A DNA stretch of 64,000 bases from Ehretia macrophylla (taxonomy: Eukaryota > Streptophyta > Magnoliopsida > Boraginales > Ehretiaceae). A program made the position numbers and the translations under genes. This document shows positions 45,668 through 58,684 of this stretch, in pieces (within the stretch, counting starts at the first letter, position 1; every line of letters begins with the position of its first letter). Under the pieces are notes generated by a model. It was not told where the DNA came from. It saw only the letters and a program-made list of their open reading frames with translations, and made no database searches. Where the stretch lies: positions 51,011,417 to 51,075,416 of the forward strand of contig CM075773.1 in the NCBI GenBank assembly GCA_037974665.1. The letters run 5' to 3'.

Positions 45668-48600
45668 TTCTCCCCCCCTTAAAGAAATTTCGCCCTCGAA
45701 ATTCTTACTTGATGTACGGAAAAGATCTGGGTATTGTTGCTGCATCTGATCTCGTCTCTCCCACGTAGCTTCCTCAATGCCGTGATGCTTCCACAACACC
45801 TTAACCATCGGAATCCTCTTCGACCTCAACTCTCGGTCCATCTGATCTAGAATACGAATCGGACGCTCGTCATAAGTCAAATTCTCACGAAGCTGTAACG
45901 GCTCTGGCTCAAGAATATGAGAAGGATCCGGATTGTATTTCCGCAAGTTAGCCACGAGAAACACATCGTGGACATTAGAGAAGTTCTCTGGTAAAGCCAA
46001 CCGCTATGCCAACTTACCAACCCTGCCAGTAACCTCAAACGGCCCCACAAATCTCGGACTCAGCTTACCCCCTTTACCATAACGAACAAACCCCTTTCGA
46101 GGAGACAATCTCAAGAAAACCCGATCTCCAACTGCAAACTCCAAGTCACGACGACGCTTATCAGCATAACTCTTGAATCTACTCTGCGCCGTAAGCATTC
46201 TCTGCCTGATCAACTGAACATTCTCGATCTTCTCAAGAAGTTCTGGCATAATAGTCGGATCAATAGTCTTCATCTCTCCTACCTCGTCCCAATAAAAGAT
46301 AGTCCGTTTCTGAGTCAACTTAGATAGTGGCCCCGCAATCTTTGAGAAGTCCTTGACAAACCTACGGTAATAACCCGCCAAGCCAAGAAAACTACGGACA
46401 TCAGTAACACTCTCTGGCCGCTTCCAAGACATCATCGATTCAATCTTAGTGGGATCTACAGAAATACCACTCTGTGTAATAACATGGCCAAGAAAAGAAA
46501 TCCGTTGCAGCCAAAATTCACATTTGCTGAACTTGGCAAACAACTGATGCTCCTGCAACTTCTCCAATACAAGCCGTAGATGTTGCTCGTGCTCCGATTC
46601 AGATTTAGAATAGACCAAGATATCATCAATAAAAATCACCACGAACTGGTCCAAGTACGGCTGAAAAACTCGATGCATAAGATCCATGAATGCTGCCGGT
46701 GCATTAGTCAAACCAAAGGGCATAACAACAAACTCATAATGCCCGTACCGAGTTCTGAAGGCAGACTTCGGAACATCCTCCGTACGAATCCGAAGCTGAT
46801 AATACCCCTGCCTCAAATCAAACTTAGAGTAGACTTTGGCTCCCTGAAGTTGATCAAACAACTCATCAATCAGTGGCAAAGGATATTTATTCTTGATAGT
46901 CACCTGATTCAACCCACGATAATCTATACATAACCTCAAGGTGCCATCCTTCTTCTTCACAAATAAAACAGGAGCTCCCCAAGGTGAAGAACTCTGCTGA
47001 ATAAATCCTTTCTCCAACAACTCCTGTAACTGAGTCTTCAACTGCTTCAATTCACGTGGTGCCATGCGGTAAGCCGATTTAGAAATACGTTGAGTAACGA
47101 GAACAAGATTAATCACAAACTCTATATCCCTCTCTGGCGGCAATCCTGGCAACTCCTGGGGAAATACATTAGGATATTCCCAGATAATAGGGACTTCCTC
47201 TAACTGTAGCTTATCAGATGGCTTGTTGATCAAATAAGCTAGATAACCCGAACACCCCTTACTCACCAACTTAACGGCTTTAGTTGCTGAGATAACAAAA
47301 CTCGTCTTAGCACCCCGGTTACCCGCTACCTCAACTACTGGCTGATCTGGCAAACGAAACTGTACTACCTTGGTTCTACAGTTTAACTGGGCATCATACT
47401 TAGAAAGCCAATCCATACCCAAGATAACATCATACCCCCGGATAGGAAATAAAATAAGGTCCGAAGGAAAATTATGCCCCTTAACATGTATTATACAATC
47501 CTTACATACTAAGCCAGTAACATACTTATCAGTCAAAGAGGTACTAATTTCAACCACATAAGGCAATCTTTCAGGTTGCATTTTAACACGTTGCACACAA
47601 GCAGGAGTAATGAAAGAATGCGTAGCACCAGAATCAATCAATACTTTAACAAGTTGATCAAGTATAAGGAAGTTACCTTCCACAACTGCAGTCTCCTCAG
47701 GCATCTCCTCTAAGTCAACTGCGTAAGCCCGAGCCTGAACCCGCTGCTGCTGTGGTACACTGCCCGTAGGCCTACCCTGGTAACCCTGAGTCGCTGCCCG
47801 ACCCTCAGTCCTCGCATATCTAGGGCAATCCTTCGCCCTATGCTCGCTGCTACCACACCCCAAACATGTCCCTGCCTTTACCCTGCAGTCGGACTCTACA
47901 TGCCCTGGGCGCTTGCAATAATTACACTGCGATGATGTGGCACTAACACTGCCCCTAGAATAACCAGAAGCTGATGAAGCAGCTGATACAGCCTGCTGCT
48001 GAGGTCTCACCACACTAGGCCTATACTGACTCTGAGACTGCGCTGGCCTATACTGACCCTGAGACTGGGCTGGCCTATACTGAGTCTGAACCTGATATGG
48101 CCCCTGCTGAAACTGAGGCCGATAGTAACTCTGTTGACCCTGTGGCCTATAAGAACCCTGCTGGGCTGGTGGCCTGTAGACAACCTGCTGTACTGGAGGC
48201 CTATATATAACCTGCTGGCCCTGTGGCTGATACGGCCTCTTACTGGGCTGACTGGAGACAATCTGATCCCCTTTCCTCTTCTCTAACCTAGAAGCTGCCT
48301 CAAAAGCCTCAGTGAAAATATCATATCGATTCAGAGCCATCACATCCTGAATCTCGGGCCGCAACCCCAACATAAACCTGCGAGTCCTCCGCTCCTCGTC
48401 TGCCACATACTCTGGTGGATACCGGGACAATCGAGTAAATGTGGCCTCATATTGAGCCACTGTAGCATCTCCCTGGACCAAGGCTAGAAACTCGGCCTCT
48501 CTCCGTTCCCTGCAAATCCTCGGGACATACTTTGCTCGGAAAGCCATCAGAAAGGTACCCCAAACATAAGGAATACACTGTGCCGCCCAGCTAGTCCTTA

Positions 48601-49009
48601 CCGTGCGCCACCACTCCTCTGCCTCGTCATCTAACAAATACACGGCAAAAGAGACTTTCTGCTCATCAGTATAGTCAAGGGGATCATAAATCTTCTCCAA
48701 CTTGCTAATCCATGCCTCCGCCTTCCTATCATCCGGCTCTCCCTGAAATCTCGGTGGGTGATATCCTAAAAACTCCTTCAGGGTACCACGCCCGTGGTTA
48801 CCACCCTGAATATTCAGAAGCTGAGCCTGCATAGCCTGATTCTGGGCAGCCTGCCCTGCTAATAACTGTGCCTGACTAGCCACTAACTCTGCAATCCGCT
48901 CCATAGCTGCTCCTAATCGGTCATCACCCCCGTCACGGCCCGGTGCCACGTTACTCGGAGTCTCATCAGCCATCTCAGGCCTACCTCTGGTTCTCGGTCG
49001 ACCGGCCAT
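45569..49009 (-). pseudogene. Gag-pol polyprotein, element C (RNase H and integrase core deleted)
   Basis: The start MAGRPRTRG is at 49009. Then come gag, a glutamine/tyrosine-rich repeat linker (QYRPAQSQ units), two CCHC knuckles, protease with D-S-G-A instead of D-T-G-A, and RT with FIDD. After [10 protein letters not shown] the frame jumps straight to YWDEVGEM near 46284-46297, which in A lies about 415 residues further on. RNase H, the HHCC finger and the DD35E core are gone, yet the frame stays open. A TAG at 46004-46006 stands where A and B have tyrosine; the chromodomain-like tail continues in frame after it to 45569 inside the 3' LTR. It could at most make Gag plus protease and RT. 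Confidence 0.92.
45668..45703 (-). promoter_or_regulatory. Polypurine tract and pre-LTR hairpin, element C
   Basis: On the minus strand AATTTCG-aggg-CGAAATT (45703-45686) precedes TTTAAGGGGGGGAGAA and the LTR start. Compared with A's AATTGCG/CGCAATT, both partners of one base pair have changed. Confidence 0.75.
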
Positions 49010-49259
49010 TCTACTAATCAAAGAGTTAGCATAGTTATAGCACGTAGACAGGTTATAAACAACTATTAACACATAAATAACAAACTCATATAAAACACAT
49101 AAACAAATTGATCACATAATCACATAAGCACTTTAATCATATAATCACTTATCACTTAATCATATTAACACATATTTCACTTTTCTTTCTTTTCATACAT
49201 ATTCCATGCTAAGACCATTACCCACATTCCGAGAATACCCCGGATGACAACTAACATGA

Positions 49260-49271
49260 GCTCTGATACCA
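49260..49271 (-). promoter_or_regulatory. Primer binding site, element C
   Basis: The minus strand reads TGGTATCAGAGC, seven bases inside the 5' LTR boundary at 49279; complementary to initiator tRNA-Met. Confidence 0.9.
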
Positions 49272-49278
49272 CTTAAAC

Positions 49279-51723
49279 TGTCACGCCCCAACTCGACCCC
49301 ACCTACGATCAGTCAGGACGCAACGGAATTTCGGCAGTAACGACAGTAAATAGATTACCGAGGTTCTAAACCAACCTCGTTAATAACATTAAACGTTCAA
49401 AATTCTAAAACCATACATACAACAACTCCTTAACAGCATAACAACATACAACATAACCGTAGTATACAATAATCAGTTTTTGTTATCTGCCTCCGTTCCA
49501 ACATAACATACAATACCTCAACTTTATTATACATTTCAAAAATAAGTTGAGACCCATCTAACAACTTAACCGTAGACAAAAGCAAGCCACTAAGTTAACA
49601 TCATTTGGATCATCATCTTTCACCAACTATTACACTAAGAACCGTAAAGCATATAAAAGTCTATTAAGCTAATGTACATGACGTTTAACAACATAGAATC
49701 ATGGATAAGACTCAGGGACATAAGACTCATCCACGAAAGGCACGTTTTCCACATTCTCCTCTTCAGGAGGCACGTACCCGTAATCTTGTGAAAGTACACC
49801 TGAAAACATGCAATAATAGAGAGTGAGCTTATATACATAAGCCCAGTGAGGATCCGATAGATCTCGACAGTATTCACTACGCTCCTTGGATTTAGTCCTT
49901 TGAGCAAGTAAACACACAACAACATAAATAATGCTATCATCACATAACTATATAACCAATCAATAAAGGATACTCTATTTGGTGTAGCTCCAAACGCCAT
50001 CACGATCTCAACCGTTCTTCTTATAACTCCCCATTACTCACACACCCGAGGTACCTCACTAGCCCCTCCCTCCATGACACCTCCGTCATGCGAGCTGGGG
50101 GTAGCCTATGGCAGTCATGCCGTTATCAACCCGACAGCCCGATGCTGCCCGAGAGGTGGCACACACATACCAAGACTCCATAATCATCAATCATCAATCA
50201 ATCATCAATCAATCAATTGGGAGATCAGCAACAAAAGTGCCCGATTCCCGAACTCAATAATAATCAATCAATAACATCAATATAACATCAATATTAAATT
50301 AAACAACAAACAACGTAGTTAGATGACAAAGTAGGCCATCTAACCGGACATGCATAATATACATAATTAAACTCTAAATTACTCAACAACAACTCACCAT
50401 TCATCACTCGAACACTACCCAACCATCTAAAGGCATCGTTCAAGAAATTAAAGAATGACAACCTAAACTTCTAAAATTCATAACTTACAATCTACTAATC
50501 CAAACATTGCCAAATCAGTTCCTATCACTCACCCATTCAACCTACTACATTAGCCCTCTCGGAAATCCACCATAACACCTCCAAATCATGCCCGATAACC
50601 CTAAAATCCTAAGATGTCATGGCTGGATTTTCCGGATTTTCACACAAACAATGTAATCGAAAATTCGGCATTACAACAGCGCTAACACGTAATTATCAAG
50701 TATTTAGAAATCGACGGCAATCGATTTCGATCAACACAACTCATTTAATTCAACTTTGAACATTTTAATCAAAATTAAATACCCGGAAAATAAAAATTAT
50801 GCTATATCCGACAGAAACTCGTAGTATTAGTATATAATGATCCCTAGCATGCAAGGAGCAATAATCTAACATCAGATTTCAATTCTAACGGTTCAATCTT
50901 CATTTATACGCAAAAACACAAAAATGACATTTTGAGATCTAGAATTTTTCTCTCACCTTAGATGCGATATAAGCCTAGGAATGCGTGCTATGCGTGCCCA
51001 ACAAGCAGAATCCAAGTCGGTGCGAAGTTTCACGGACAAAAACTAGGTTTTTCTTTGAAAAATTGGATTGAAAAGCTTGAGTTTTCTCTTTCTTTTTCTC
51101 CCTCTTTTCCCTCGGCAATGTGTGTGTGTGTGATGGTGTTTTTGTGTTGTGTGAGTGTGTGTTGAGGACATTAGCTTATAAGGTCAAATAATTAATTAAA
51201 GTCAAAGTTAATTTAAATTAGTATTTTTGTATTTTTAATGACTTTAATTGCATTTTATTGCTCACCAAGTTAAAAATAATTATGCAACCCCCAAGATATC
51301 TCAAGTGGATTATTTTTAGGTGACAAGAAGTTTTACAATCCAATAATTTCACCCGAGTCGGCTTAAAACTCGATTTTCGCAAAAGTCGGTGTAAAAACCC
51401 TAATAAATTCTTAAGCCGATTTTAAAACCGTTTTCATCAAACACAGGTCTATTAAAGTCCGTGGACTAGGTCTAGAAGGGTTAAAAAGACCAGTTTCAAA
51501 ATTATAGCGGACGTGTTTCAAAAACACTATTCATTGAAAATCGACGATAAAATTTCTGACTCCGTTTTTGATGAAAATTTCATGAATGCACATTTAGCAC
51601 GTATTAGGAGTATTGAAATCAAAATTATAACTTTCTAGGTCCTATAGCACATAAACAGATCATATGCACGAAAAACGAGGTATAGCACGTAAAACGAGAT
51701 AAGCAAGAAAGTGGGGTTTCACA
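49279..51723 (-). mobile_element. Element C 5' LTR
   Basis: Same length as its partner. On the minus strand: TATA-like CTTATAAG 51182-51175, a CA-rich leader, purine-rich GAAA run, donor-like AAG/GTGAGA at 50956, hairpin 49844-49825, TTTTCAG near 49800, LTR end 49279. The candidate intron would be about 1.16 kb. Confidence 0.93.
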
Positions 51724-52059
51724 AAATATTTGTAGCTAATCCGTAGCTTTTTGTCGGTATATTTCTGTAGCCAATCCGTAGCCGTTTCTTGCAACATATC
51801 AGTAGCCAATCCATTGCCCAATTCCATGACCATTTGTCCTTCCAAAAATGGAGGCTAATTGTTCGTCACTATTCCGTCACCTAATAATTATTAATTCTTT
51901 TGAGAATAATATGAAATATAACAAATAAAAAATAAAACAAAATTACACAACAAAACGTAATATTATATATCCAAAATAATATTTACATAATGCATCTTTT
52001 AAATTCACAAAAATATGAAAATATTATTCGAATTTAGTTTCTAAAATTGTCCAAAGAAA

Positions 52060-52440
52060 CCAAATCCTAAATGTACCATTGATCATGCTGATCGGGCTCA
52101 TATGGTGGTGGTTGAGGGTGTTTTAGCTGATTAATCTCTTGTTACAACTGCATCACGAGTTCCATCGCGTGGCTCACATGTCGCTGTATCTCCTACTGCG
52201 TATTTCTTTGGTCATCATGTTGTTGCCTCAAGGACTCCATTGCTTGAGTGACAGTCCTATCGACGTCTTCTTGTGTGAGTCCAACTCTAGTATTGATAGT
52301 GGGAATAGAGGGTGCTTCCCTACCAATGCGGACTTTTTGCGAGCCGAATCCATAGACACTTTCTTTGCCCCACCAACTACTTGGCAGAAGATCTCATCAG
52401 GATTAACGGGTGGCACCGTGGGATCTTCTTGCGTCGCATG
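52060..52440 (-). pseudogene. Ptta/En-Spm transposase-family fragment of the CACTA element
   Basis: The minus strand reads NPDEIFCQVVGGAKK, then after one frame change VYGFGSQKVRIGREAPS and LTQEDVDRTVTQAMESLRQQ, ending near PPPYEP. The VGG...VYGFGS pattern is typical of plant Ptta/En-Spm proteins of CACTA transposons. One frameshift near 52350 and stops near 52194 and 52145 break it. It fits the CACTA terminal repeat at 42862 and the same orientation. Confidence 0.6.
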
Positions 52441-52803
52441 TTGCCGTTGCTAGAGTATATCCTCATATCGTGACTAAAAAAATAACATTTAGAAATATTT
52501 AATATTCATATTACATTAAACGACAGTGAAAGTAATACACTGTATAAATACTTAATATCGTCTCAACAACCTTTGGATCAGAGTATTGGATATCATCACT
52601 TTCCCCTTTACTGTGGGCGACCTTGAAAACATCAGCTCTATAGATAAGAGTGTTTCTTGTCTCCTCCTACATTATTAACTTCATAAGTAGTAATTATGCA
52701 TTTACTAGAATATTAAGATAAACTGATTTATGCTATTAAATTTAAGTAATTAATTTTAGCTACATACCATCATTCTTATCACCTTATGAAAAGGGGTAGA
52801 ACC

Positions 52804-55322
52804 TGTGAAGCCCCGCATTCATTTATACATTTATTTATATGAATTCATAAATATTTAACATGCACTCATATTTTCTTATTTGCATTCTAGAGTTTCTAAG
52901 TGCATCTACATTGTTTTATAAACATTTATATCGTTTTATGTGTATTTGCATCGTTTAACATGCATTTATATTCAATTACGAGCCTTTGGGTGTTTTAGAT
53001 ATCGTAGGCATTAAATAGGTTTTATTGCATTTTATTAGCCAACTAAAACAATTGAAATAGAACTAGAATGGCAAACTAGAAGATAGACTTTTAGTTGGAG
53101 GGCACTCTTGTCATTTGAAAACCAAACAAAATATCTTACCTAATAAAATACATACAAACACAAAAAGCAGCACACACACACACACACACACTAAACTACA
53201 CGATTGAGAGGAGAAAGAAAGAAGAAGAGGAAGAAGAAAGAGAAGGAAGAAGATCAAGCAGCCACTTAGCATTTTCAAGCCATTTCTTGCTCCTACAAGC
53301 TTTGTTAACATTTTTCTAGCTTTCAACTTCAAGATCTAAGGTGAGGAAAGTTTTATAAATGTTTTACAAATGCATATTATGCTTGATTGATGAGTTCTAA
53401 TTGAGTATTGAACATGATAGTGGTTATGAATACGCTTGATGATGAAGTTGAACTTGGTCGGGTATACTCTTTGTGTTGAGTGGGTTGTGTAAGCTAGGGT
53501 TTTACTTTCTATATATGTTTGATGACCTTGAAGTGTTGATGAGTTTGAATTTGAGTTAGGTGAGGGATTCTTCATAACTGATTTTGAAATGCTCATTTGG
53601 TGTTAATATTGCTATAGTTTGCACACTAAAGATCGGTTGAAAAGATTGAGTATTTTGTGTATTGTAGATCTAGGAATTAGAATTTCATGTTGGGTGTTTG
53701 TGGATTGTTAGGAGGGGTGATTGGGTGAAGTTGAATTCTTGTATGATGCCTAATAGTCACCTTGAGCATGCTTGATTTTTGGTAAGAAGTTGTGTAGTTG
53801 CAAGATTGATTATTGCCGAAGTTGTCTTTTTTTCGTTTAGCCATCCGGTTGTTACCTTCTTCATTTGGTCAACCGGATGGAGCATGTATTGCCCAGATCA
53901 ATGCTCTCTGCTGGGCGTTGTTGCTTCTATCTGATCGACCGGATAGAGGCTGTATCAACCGGATGTCCAAAATGATGAAACCGTATCGAACTTGTTTTAG
54001 TGATTTCAGAAGCTATCGATGTCGGATTGAGGCATGGTCGGATGCGTTGGAACCGTATCAAACCCTAGTTTATTGTAATGGACTTTGATTGAGGAATTGT
54101 GTCTTAGACCTGGGCTAGGTAGTTGCTTACTTTTATATGTTGCTTAGGAGACTAATGAACGTGGACAATATAGGATGACAACTTCTTTGACTCTTTATAT
54201 ACATTATGTCATTCTTACGTTGACTTAGGTATGATGGCCAACTTGTATATTTTCGTTATTATGTGTTGGTATTAAAGGAGCTTACATGCTAGATATTGTG
54301 TGTGTTACATGTCCTTATGAGTATGTGACAATTGCTTGACACGTTTACATGATGCGAAATATGGGAGACACTTTAATATGCTACAAGATTGATTGAACTT
54401 GCATGCTTATGTAAAATGCATATGTATATGAATTTTAATGTGCAGTTAGGTTGCAACCATACTTGAATAAGGTAGTGTCGGGAACTCCGAGCAACATTGG
54501 GCTCGTCGGTGTACCTCCGCTACCACGGAATTGACTTCTTCTCTTGCCGAACGCCATTGAATACCTCGGAACAGTCTAATCGCCGGGAAACAATGATACC
54601 TGGGGGGAAGATATGGTTAATGAGTTTGACTTCTTCTCTTGCCAAGAGCCATTGAATACCTTGGAACAATCTAATCGCCGGGAACCAATGATACCTCAGG
54701 GGAAGATATGGTTAATGAATGTACTTATTATGATATTCTATGCATTGCACGATTGCTAAAACGATTGCGAAATGATAAAACCTTTGTGAAAACCCTTCCT
54801 ACCTCATTGAGCTATATGCAGGATTAGCTCACCCCTCTTTTGACAATCTCAGGTGAAGATTAGCCCGAGCCAGCTCCTACGTGGTTGCAAGCCTTCGGGA
54901 TATGATGAGTTAGATTCCTACTTGATGTGGTTTACATGCTTGCCTATAAAGATGTACTCCTTGTTGTATTAAGCATGATTTTTTGTAAATTGAACTATTT
55001 CATATGTTGTATATTCTTTTAGTTAACTAGATACCTAGCTAGGTTGACCTTTATTCTTTTGAGACCCATAACTAGGATGATGAACATGTGGTTATTGGTT
55101 TGGTTATTATGTAACATGGTAATGTAATCTTTTAAGACCGATGCTTTGGAAAAATTTTGGAAGTCTTTTCAAAACTTCTTGTGGTATTTTTAATGGATAT
55201 AAAGGTCATTAATCTATTAATCACATTTTTCAAGGCTATTAAATTGTTAACCGCAAGAGTAAGAGGTACGAACATCATGTTACGGCCTTAGTCTAGCGAT
55301 AGGTTGGGGTCGGGGCATGACA
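52804..55322 (+). mobile_element. Element D 5' LTR
   Basis: TGTGAAGCCCCGC to GGGGCATGACA. A CA run at 53170-53190, GAAGAAGAGG run at 53210-53250, donor-like TAAG/GTGAGG at 53341, a two-unit 95-bp tandem repeat at 54533-54720, hairpin GAGCTA-loop-TAGCTC at 54809-54830, and ATCTCAG ending 54852. The proposed intron would be about 1.5 kb. Confidence 0.9.
54533..54720 (+). repeat. 95-bp tandem duplication in element D 5' LTR
   Basis: Two units start GACTTCTTCTCTTGCC at 54533 and 54628 and run through CTAATCGCCGGGAA to GGGGAAGATATGGTTAATGA with few differences. The upstream GTGTCGGGAACTCCGAGCAA block recalls the GC-rich block of F and B. Confidence 0.85.
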
Positions 55323-56987
55323 CCTAAGAGTGGTATCAAAGCTTAGCTAGTTAGCTAGGTGCAAGTTGGGCGTAGAACCCTTGGTCTGCGGGTAGAAGAC
55401 CTAGGATGGGAACATGCTTGGGAGTCTATGTATGCTTATGTGGATTTATGTATTTGATATGCTTACATGAACCTACGTGCTATACGTGTTTGTGTGAATC
55501 TTATGTGACTTCTATGACATAACTGCTTCTTACTTATATGAAATCTATATGTTGGGTATGAATATAATATTTGCATGTGTGAGTTGACCCATACTAATCT
55601 CTTAAGGTCATAAATGGCTAGAAAAATAGGCAATTATCCATAGGACTAAATAAATGTGATACTTAAGATAAATACTTAGTTTGTGAAGGTCTAAGTTTTC
55701 ATAGAGGTGGAGTGTGAGCTTAATGTTTGATATTGAGTAGACCATGAAAGTTGATTTTTTTCGAACCAAGTTGATTTAATGGCTTAAGCAATATTGGGGA
55801 TGAATTATACATGTACATAGATGCATTTAAGTAGTTCGAATTAGTTGAAGTAAATAGTGATATTAGGACCAACTAAAGGAACAAATAAAGTGGTATACTC
55901 ATATGACGTAGGAAGTAGATAAATTGATATGCTGTGTTATTTGTTTTGGTTGATGGGAATGATTACGAGGATGGATTCGACACCATGTAGATTGTAAGTT
56001 ATGAACTTAGAGTACTTGTAATAACTATTAATGTTTGGTATACATTGAAGTTATTCTATCATTGACAATTACTAATGGACTCATCTATAGGATATAAGGG
56101 TTAGATTGGACTAAGTCATTTTAGGCACTATGGATCCCTAAAGAATTAATGAAATATTGGCAAGACTAAGTTCTTACTCACTCATAGCTAGGAGTTGATT
56201 GCACTAATTAAGTGTATGAACCTTAGAACTCAGATTCCTAAATCTTGATGACTGCTAACCAACTTGATGCATTAGTTTATAAGATGTTTTGTAAGAATGT
56301 GTACGTGTTATAACTATTTAGAGAATGGGGGTATTGGTAAAGGAAGAGGTTATGTAGGAAATATTGGCTATGTTAGTTAGGATATGTGGTACACATTAAA
56401 TTATTAGAGTTAGTCCTGATATGATTAAGACGTGGGCCATTAGCATGCTCTAGTGTTACAATGGATTAAGAGTATAATTATGTACAAGAGGGTGACAAGT
56501 GAATATAAAGGTTTAGACGGTATCTTGATGAGTTTTGAGTGTTACATGTTGATTTCAAGAGGCTCTTGGTTAGCTTTAAAAAAGTTAGAAATGAATGTAG
56601 TGCTCAATTTTCTAAGGATGAAAGTAAGGAGACATGACAAGTAGCATTACATTAAGGAGAATTGTGGCATTCTAAGAATTAAAAAGGCTTTTCCACTCTG
56701 TGCTTACTATTGTTCCTTGAAGTTGAATTATAATTAAGGAAGTCAACTTGAAGATAAGTAAAGGTTTTAGAATTGAATAATCCATCTTCGAGTCTGTTAA
56801 AAGTGACCAGCTGGGTTAGGTGAATCAAATAAGTTGATTACGTTCTCACTATAATAATGACTATCGTGTTCGAGGTATATAAGCTCGTCAACATTAATAG
56901 AAGTATATTATACTCTAAGGGTCAATCTCTTTGTTACTAGTAGTATATAGGAATTGCAATGGCGCAATTTTGTTAAGGAGGGGAGGA
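55323..56987 (+). other. Element D internal region, non-coding
   Basis: It starts with primer site TGGTATCAAAGC at 55331, one base off the usual TGGTATCAGAGC. No gag or pol similarity is visible, and the one open frame of 63 codons (56453) is not recognisable. The hairpin AATTGC...GCAATT is at 56952-56969, the polypurine tract at 56973-56987. Confidence 0.75.
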
Positions 56988-58684
56988 TGTGAAACCCCGC
57001 ATTCATTTATACATTTATTTATATGAATTCATAAATATTTGACGTGCACTCATATTTTCTTATTTGCATTCCAGAGTTTCTAAGTGCATTTATATGGGTT
57101 TACAAATATTTACATCATTTTATGTGTACTTGCATTGTTAACATGCATTTAAATTCAATTACGAGCCTTTGGATGTTTTACATATCGTAGGTATTAAATA
57201 GGTTTTATTGCATTTTACTAGCCAACTAAAACAATTAAAATAGAACTAGAATGGCAAACTAGAAGATAGACTTTTAGTTGGAGGACACTCTTGTCATTTG
57301 GCAACCAAACAAAATATCCTACCTAATAAAATACACACACACACAAAACGCAGCACACACACACACTAAACTACACGATTGAGAGGAGAAAGAAAGAAGA
57401 AGAGGAAGAAGAAGGAGAAGGAAGAAAATCAAGCAGCCACTTAGCATTTTCAAGCCATTTCTTGCTCCTACAAGCTTTGTTAACATTTTTCTAGCTTTCA
57501 ACTTCAAGATCTAAGGTGAGGGAAGTTTTATAAATGTTTTACAAAGGCATATTATGCTTGATTGATGAGTTCTAATTGTGTATTAAACATGGTAGTGGTT
57601 ATGAATATGCTTGATGATGAAGTTGAACTTGGTCGGGTATACTCTTTGTGTTGAGTGGGTTGTGTAAGCTAGGGTTTTACTTTCTATATATGTTTGATGA
57701 CCTTGAAGTGTTGATGAGTTTGGATTTTAGTTGGGTGAGGGATTCTTCATAACTGATTTTGAAATGCTCATTTGGTGTTAATATTGCTATAGTTTGCACA
57801 CCAAAGCTCGGTTGAAAAGATTGAGTATTTTGTGTATTGTAGATCTAGGAATTGGAATTTTATGTTGGGTGTTTGTGGATTGTTAGGAGGGGTGATTTGG
57901 TGAAGTTGAATTCATGTATGATACCGAATAGTCATCTTAAGCATGCTTGATTTTTGGTAGGAAGTTGTGTGGTTGCAAGATTGATTGTTGTCGAAGTTGT
58001 CTTTTTTCCGTTAAGCCATCCGGTCATTACCTTCTTCTTAAGCCATCTGGTCGTTACCTTCTTCATTCGGTCGACCGGATAGAGCATGTATCGCCCAGAT
58101 CAATGCTCTCTGCCGGGTATTGTGGCTTCTATCCGATCGACCGGATAAAGGCTGTATCGAACGGATGTCCAAAATACTGAAACCGTATCGAACTTGTTTT
58201 AGTGATTTCGGGAGCTACCGATGTCGGATTGAGGCATGGTCGGATGAGTTGGAACAGTATCGAACCTTAGTTTATTGTAATGGACTTTAATTGAGGAATT
58301 GTATCTTAGATCGGGGCTAAGTAGTTGCTAATTTTTATATGTTGCTTAGAAGACTAATGAACGTGGACAATATAGGATGACAACTTCTCTAACTCTTTAT
58401 ATACATTATGTCATTCTTATGTTGACTTAGGTATGATATCCAACTAGTAGATTTTCGTTATTATGTGTTAGTATTAAAGGAGCTTACATACTAGATATTG
58501 TGTGTGTTACATGTCCTTATGAGTATGTGACAATTGCTTGACACGTTTACATGATGCGAAATATGGGAGGTACTTTAATATGCTACGAGATTGATTGAAC
58601 TTGCATGCTTATGTAAAATGTATATGTATATGAATTTTAATGCGCGGTTAGGTTGCAACCATACTTGAATGAGGTAGTGTCGGG
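56988..58684 (+). mobile_element. Element D 3' LTR, left part
   Basis: It follows the 5' LTR from TGTGAAACCCCGC to GGTAGTGTCGGG, then stops where element E begins. It has a short duplication near 58015-58065 (GCCATC..GGTC..TTACCTTCTTC twice) that the 5' LTR lacks. Confidence 0.9.

Larger units (their letters stand above)
43223..51723 (-). mobile_element. Element C: internally deleted Ty3/gypsy chromovirus, target duplication AAATA
   Basis: On the minus strand: 5' LTR 51723-49279 (2445 bp), primer site 49271-49260, gag-pol remnant from 49009, polypurine tract near 45668-45683, 3' LTR 45667-43223 (2445 bp). AAATA flanks it at 43218-43222 and 51724-51728. The internal region is only 3.6 kb because RNase H and the integrase core are deleted. 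By eye the LTRs differ at about twenty sites, so the insertion is fairly recent. It sits in the CACTA element. Confidence 0.95.
42862..52803 (-). mobile_element. CACTA (En/Spm) element, split by element C and cut by element D
   Basis: The end CACTACAAGAAAAAAAGGC at 42862 is the standard plant CACTA terminal repeat. Subterminal GTAGCC/GGCTAC words repeat many times at 42885-43215 and again at 51730-51850, on the two sides of element C, which shows the halves belong together. A Ptta-like gene remnant follows on the minus strand (52060-52440). The other terminal repeat is not in the window; element D interrupts at 52804. Possible 3-bp duplication TGA at 42859-42861 cannot be paired. Confidence 0.7.
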
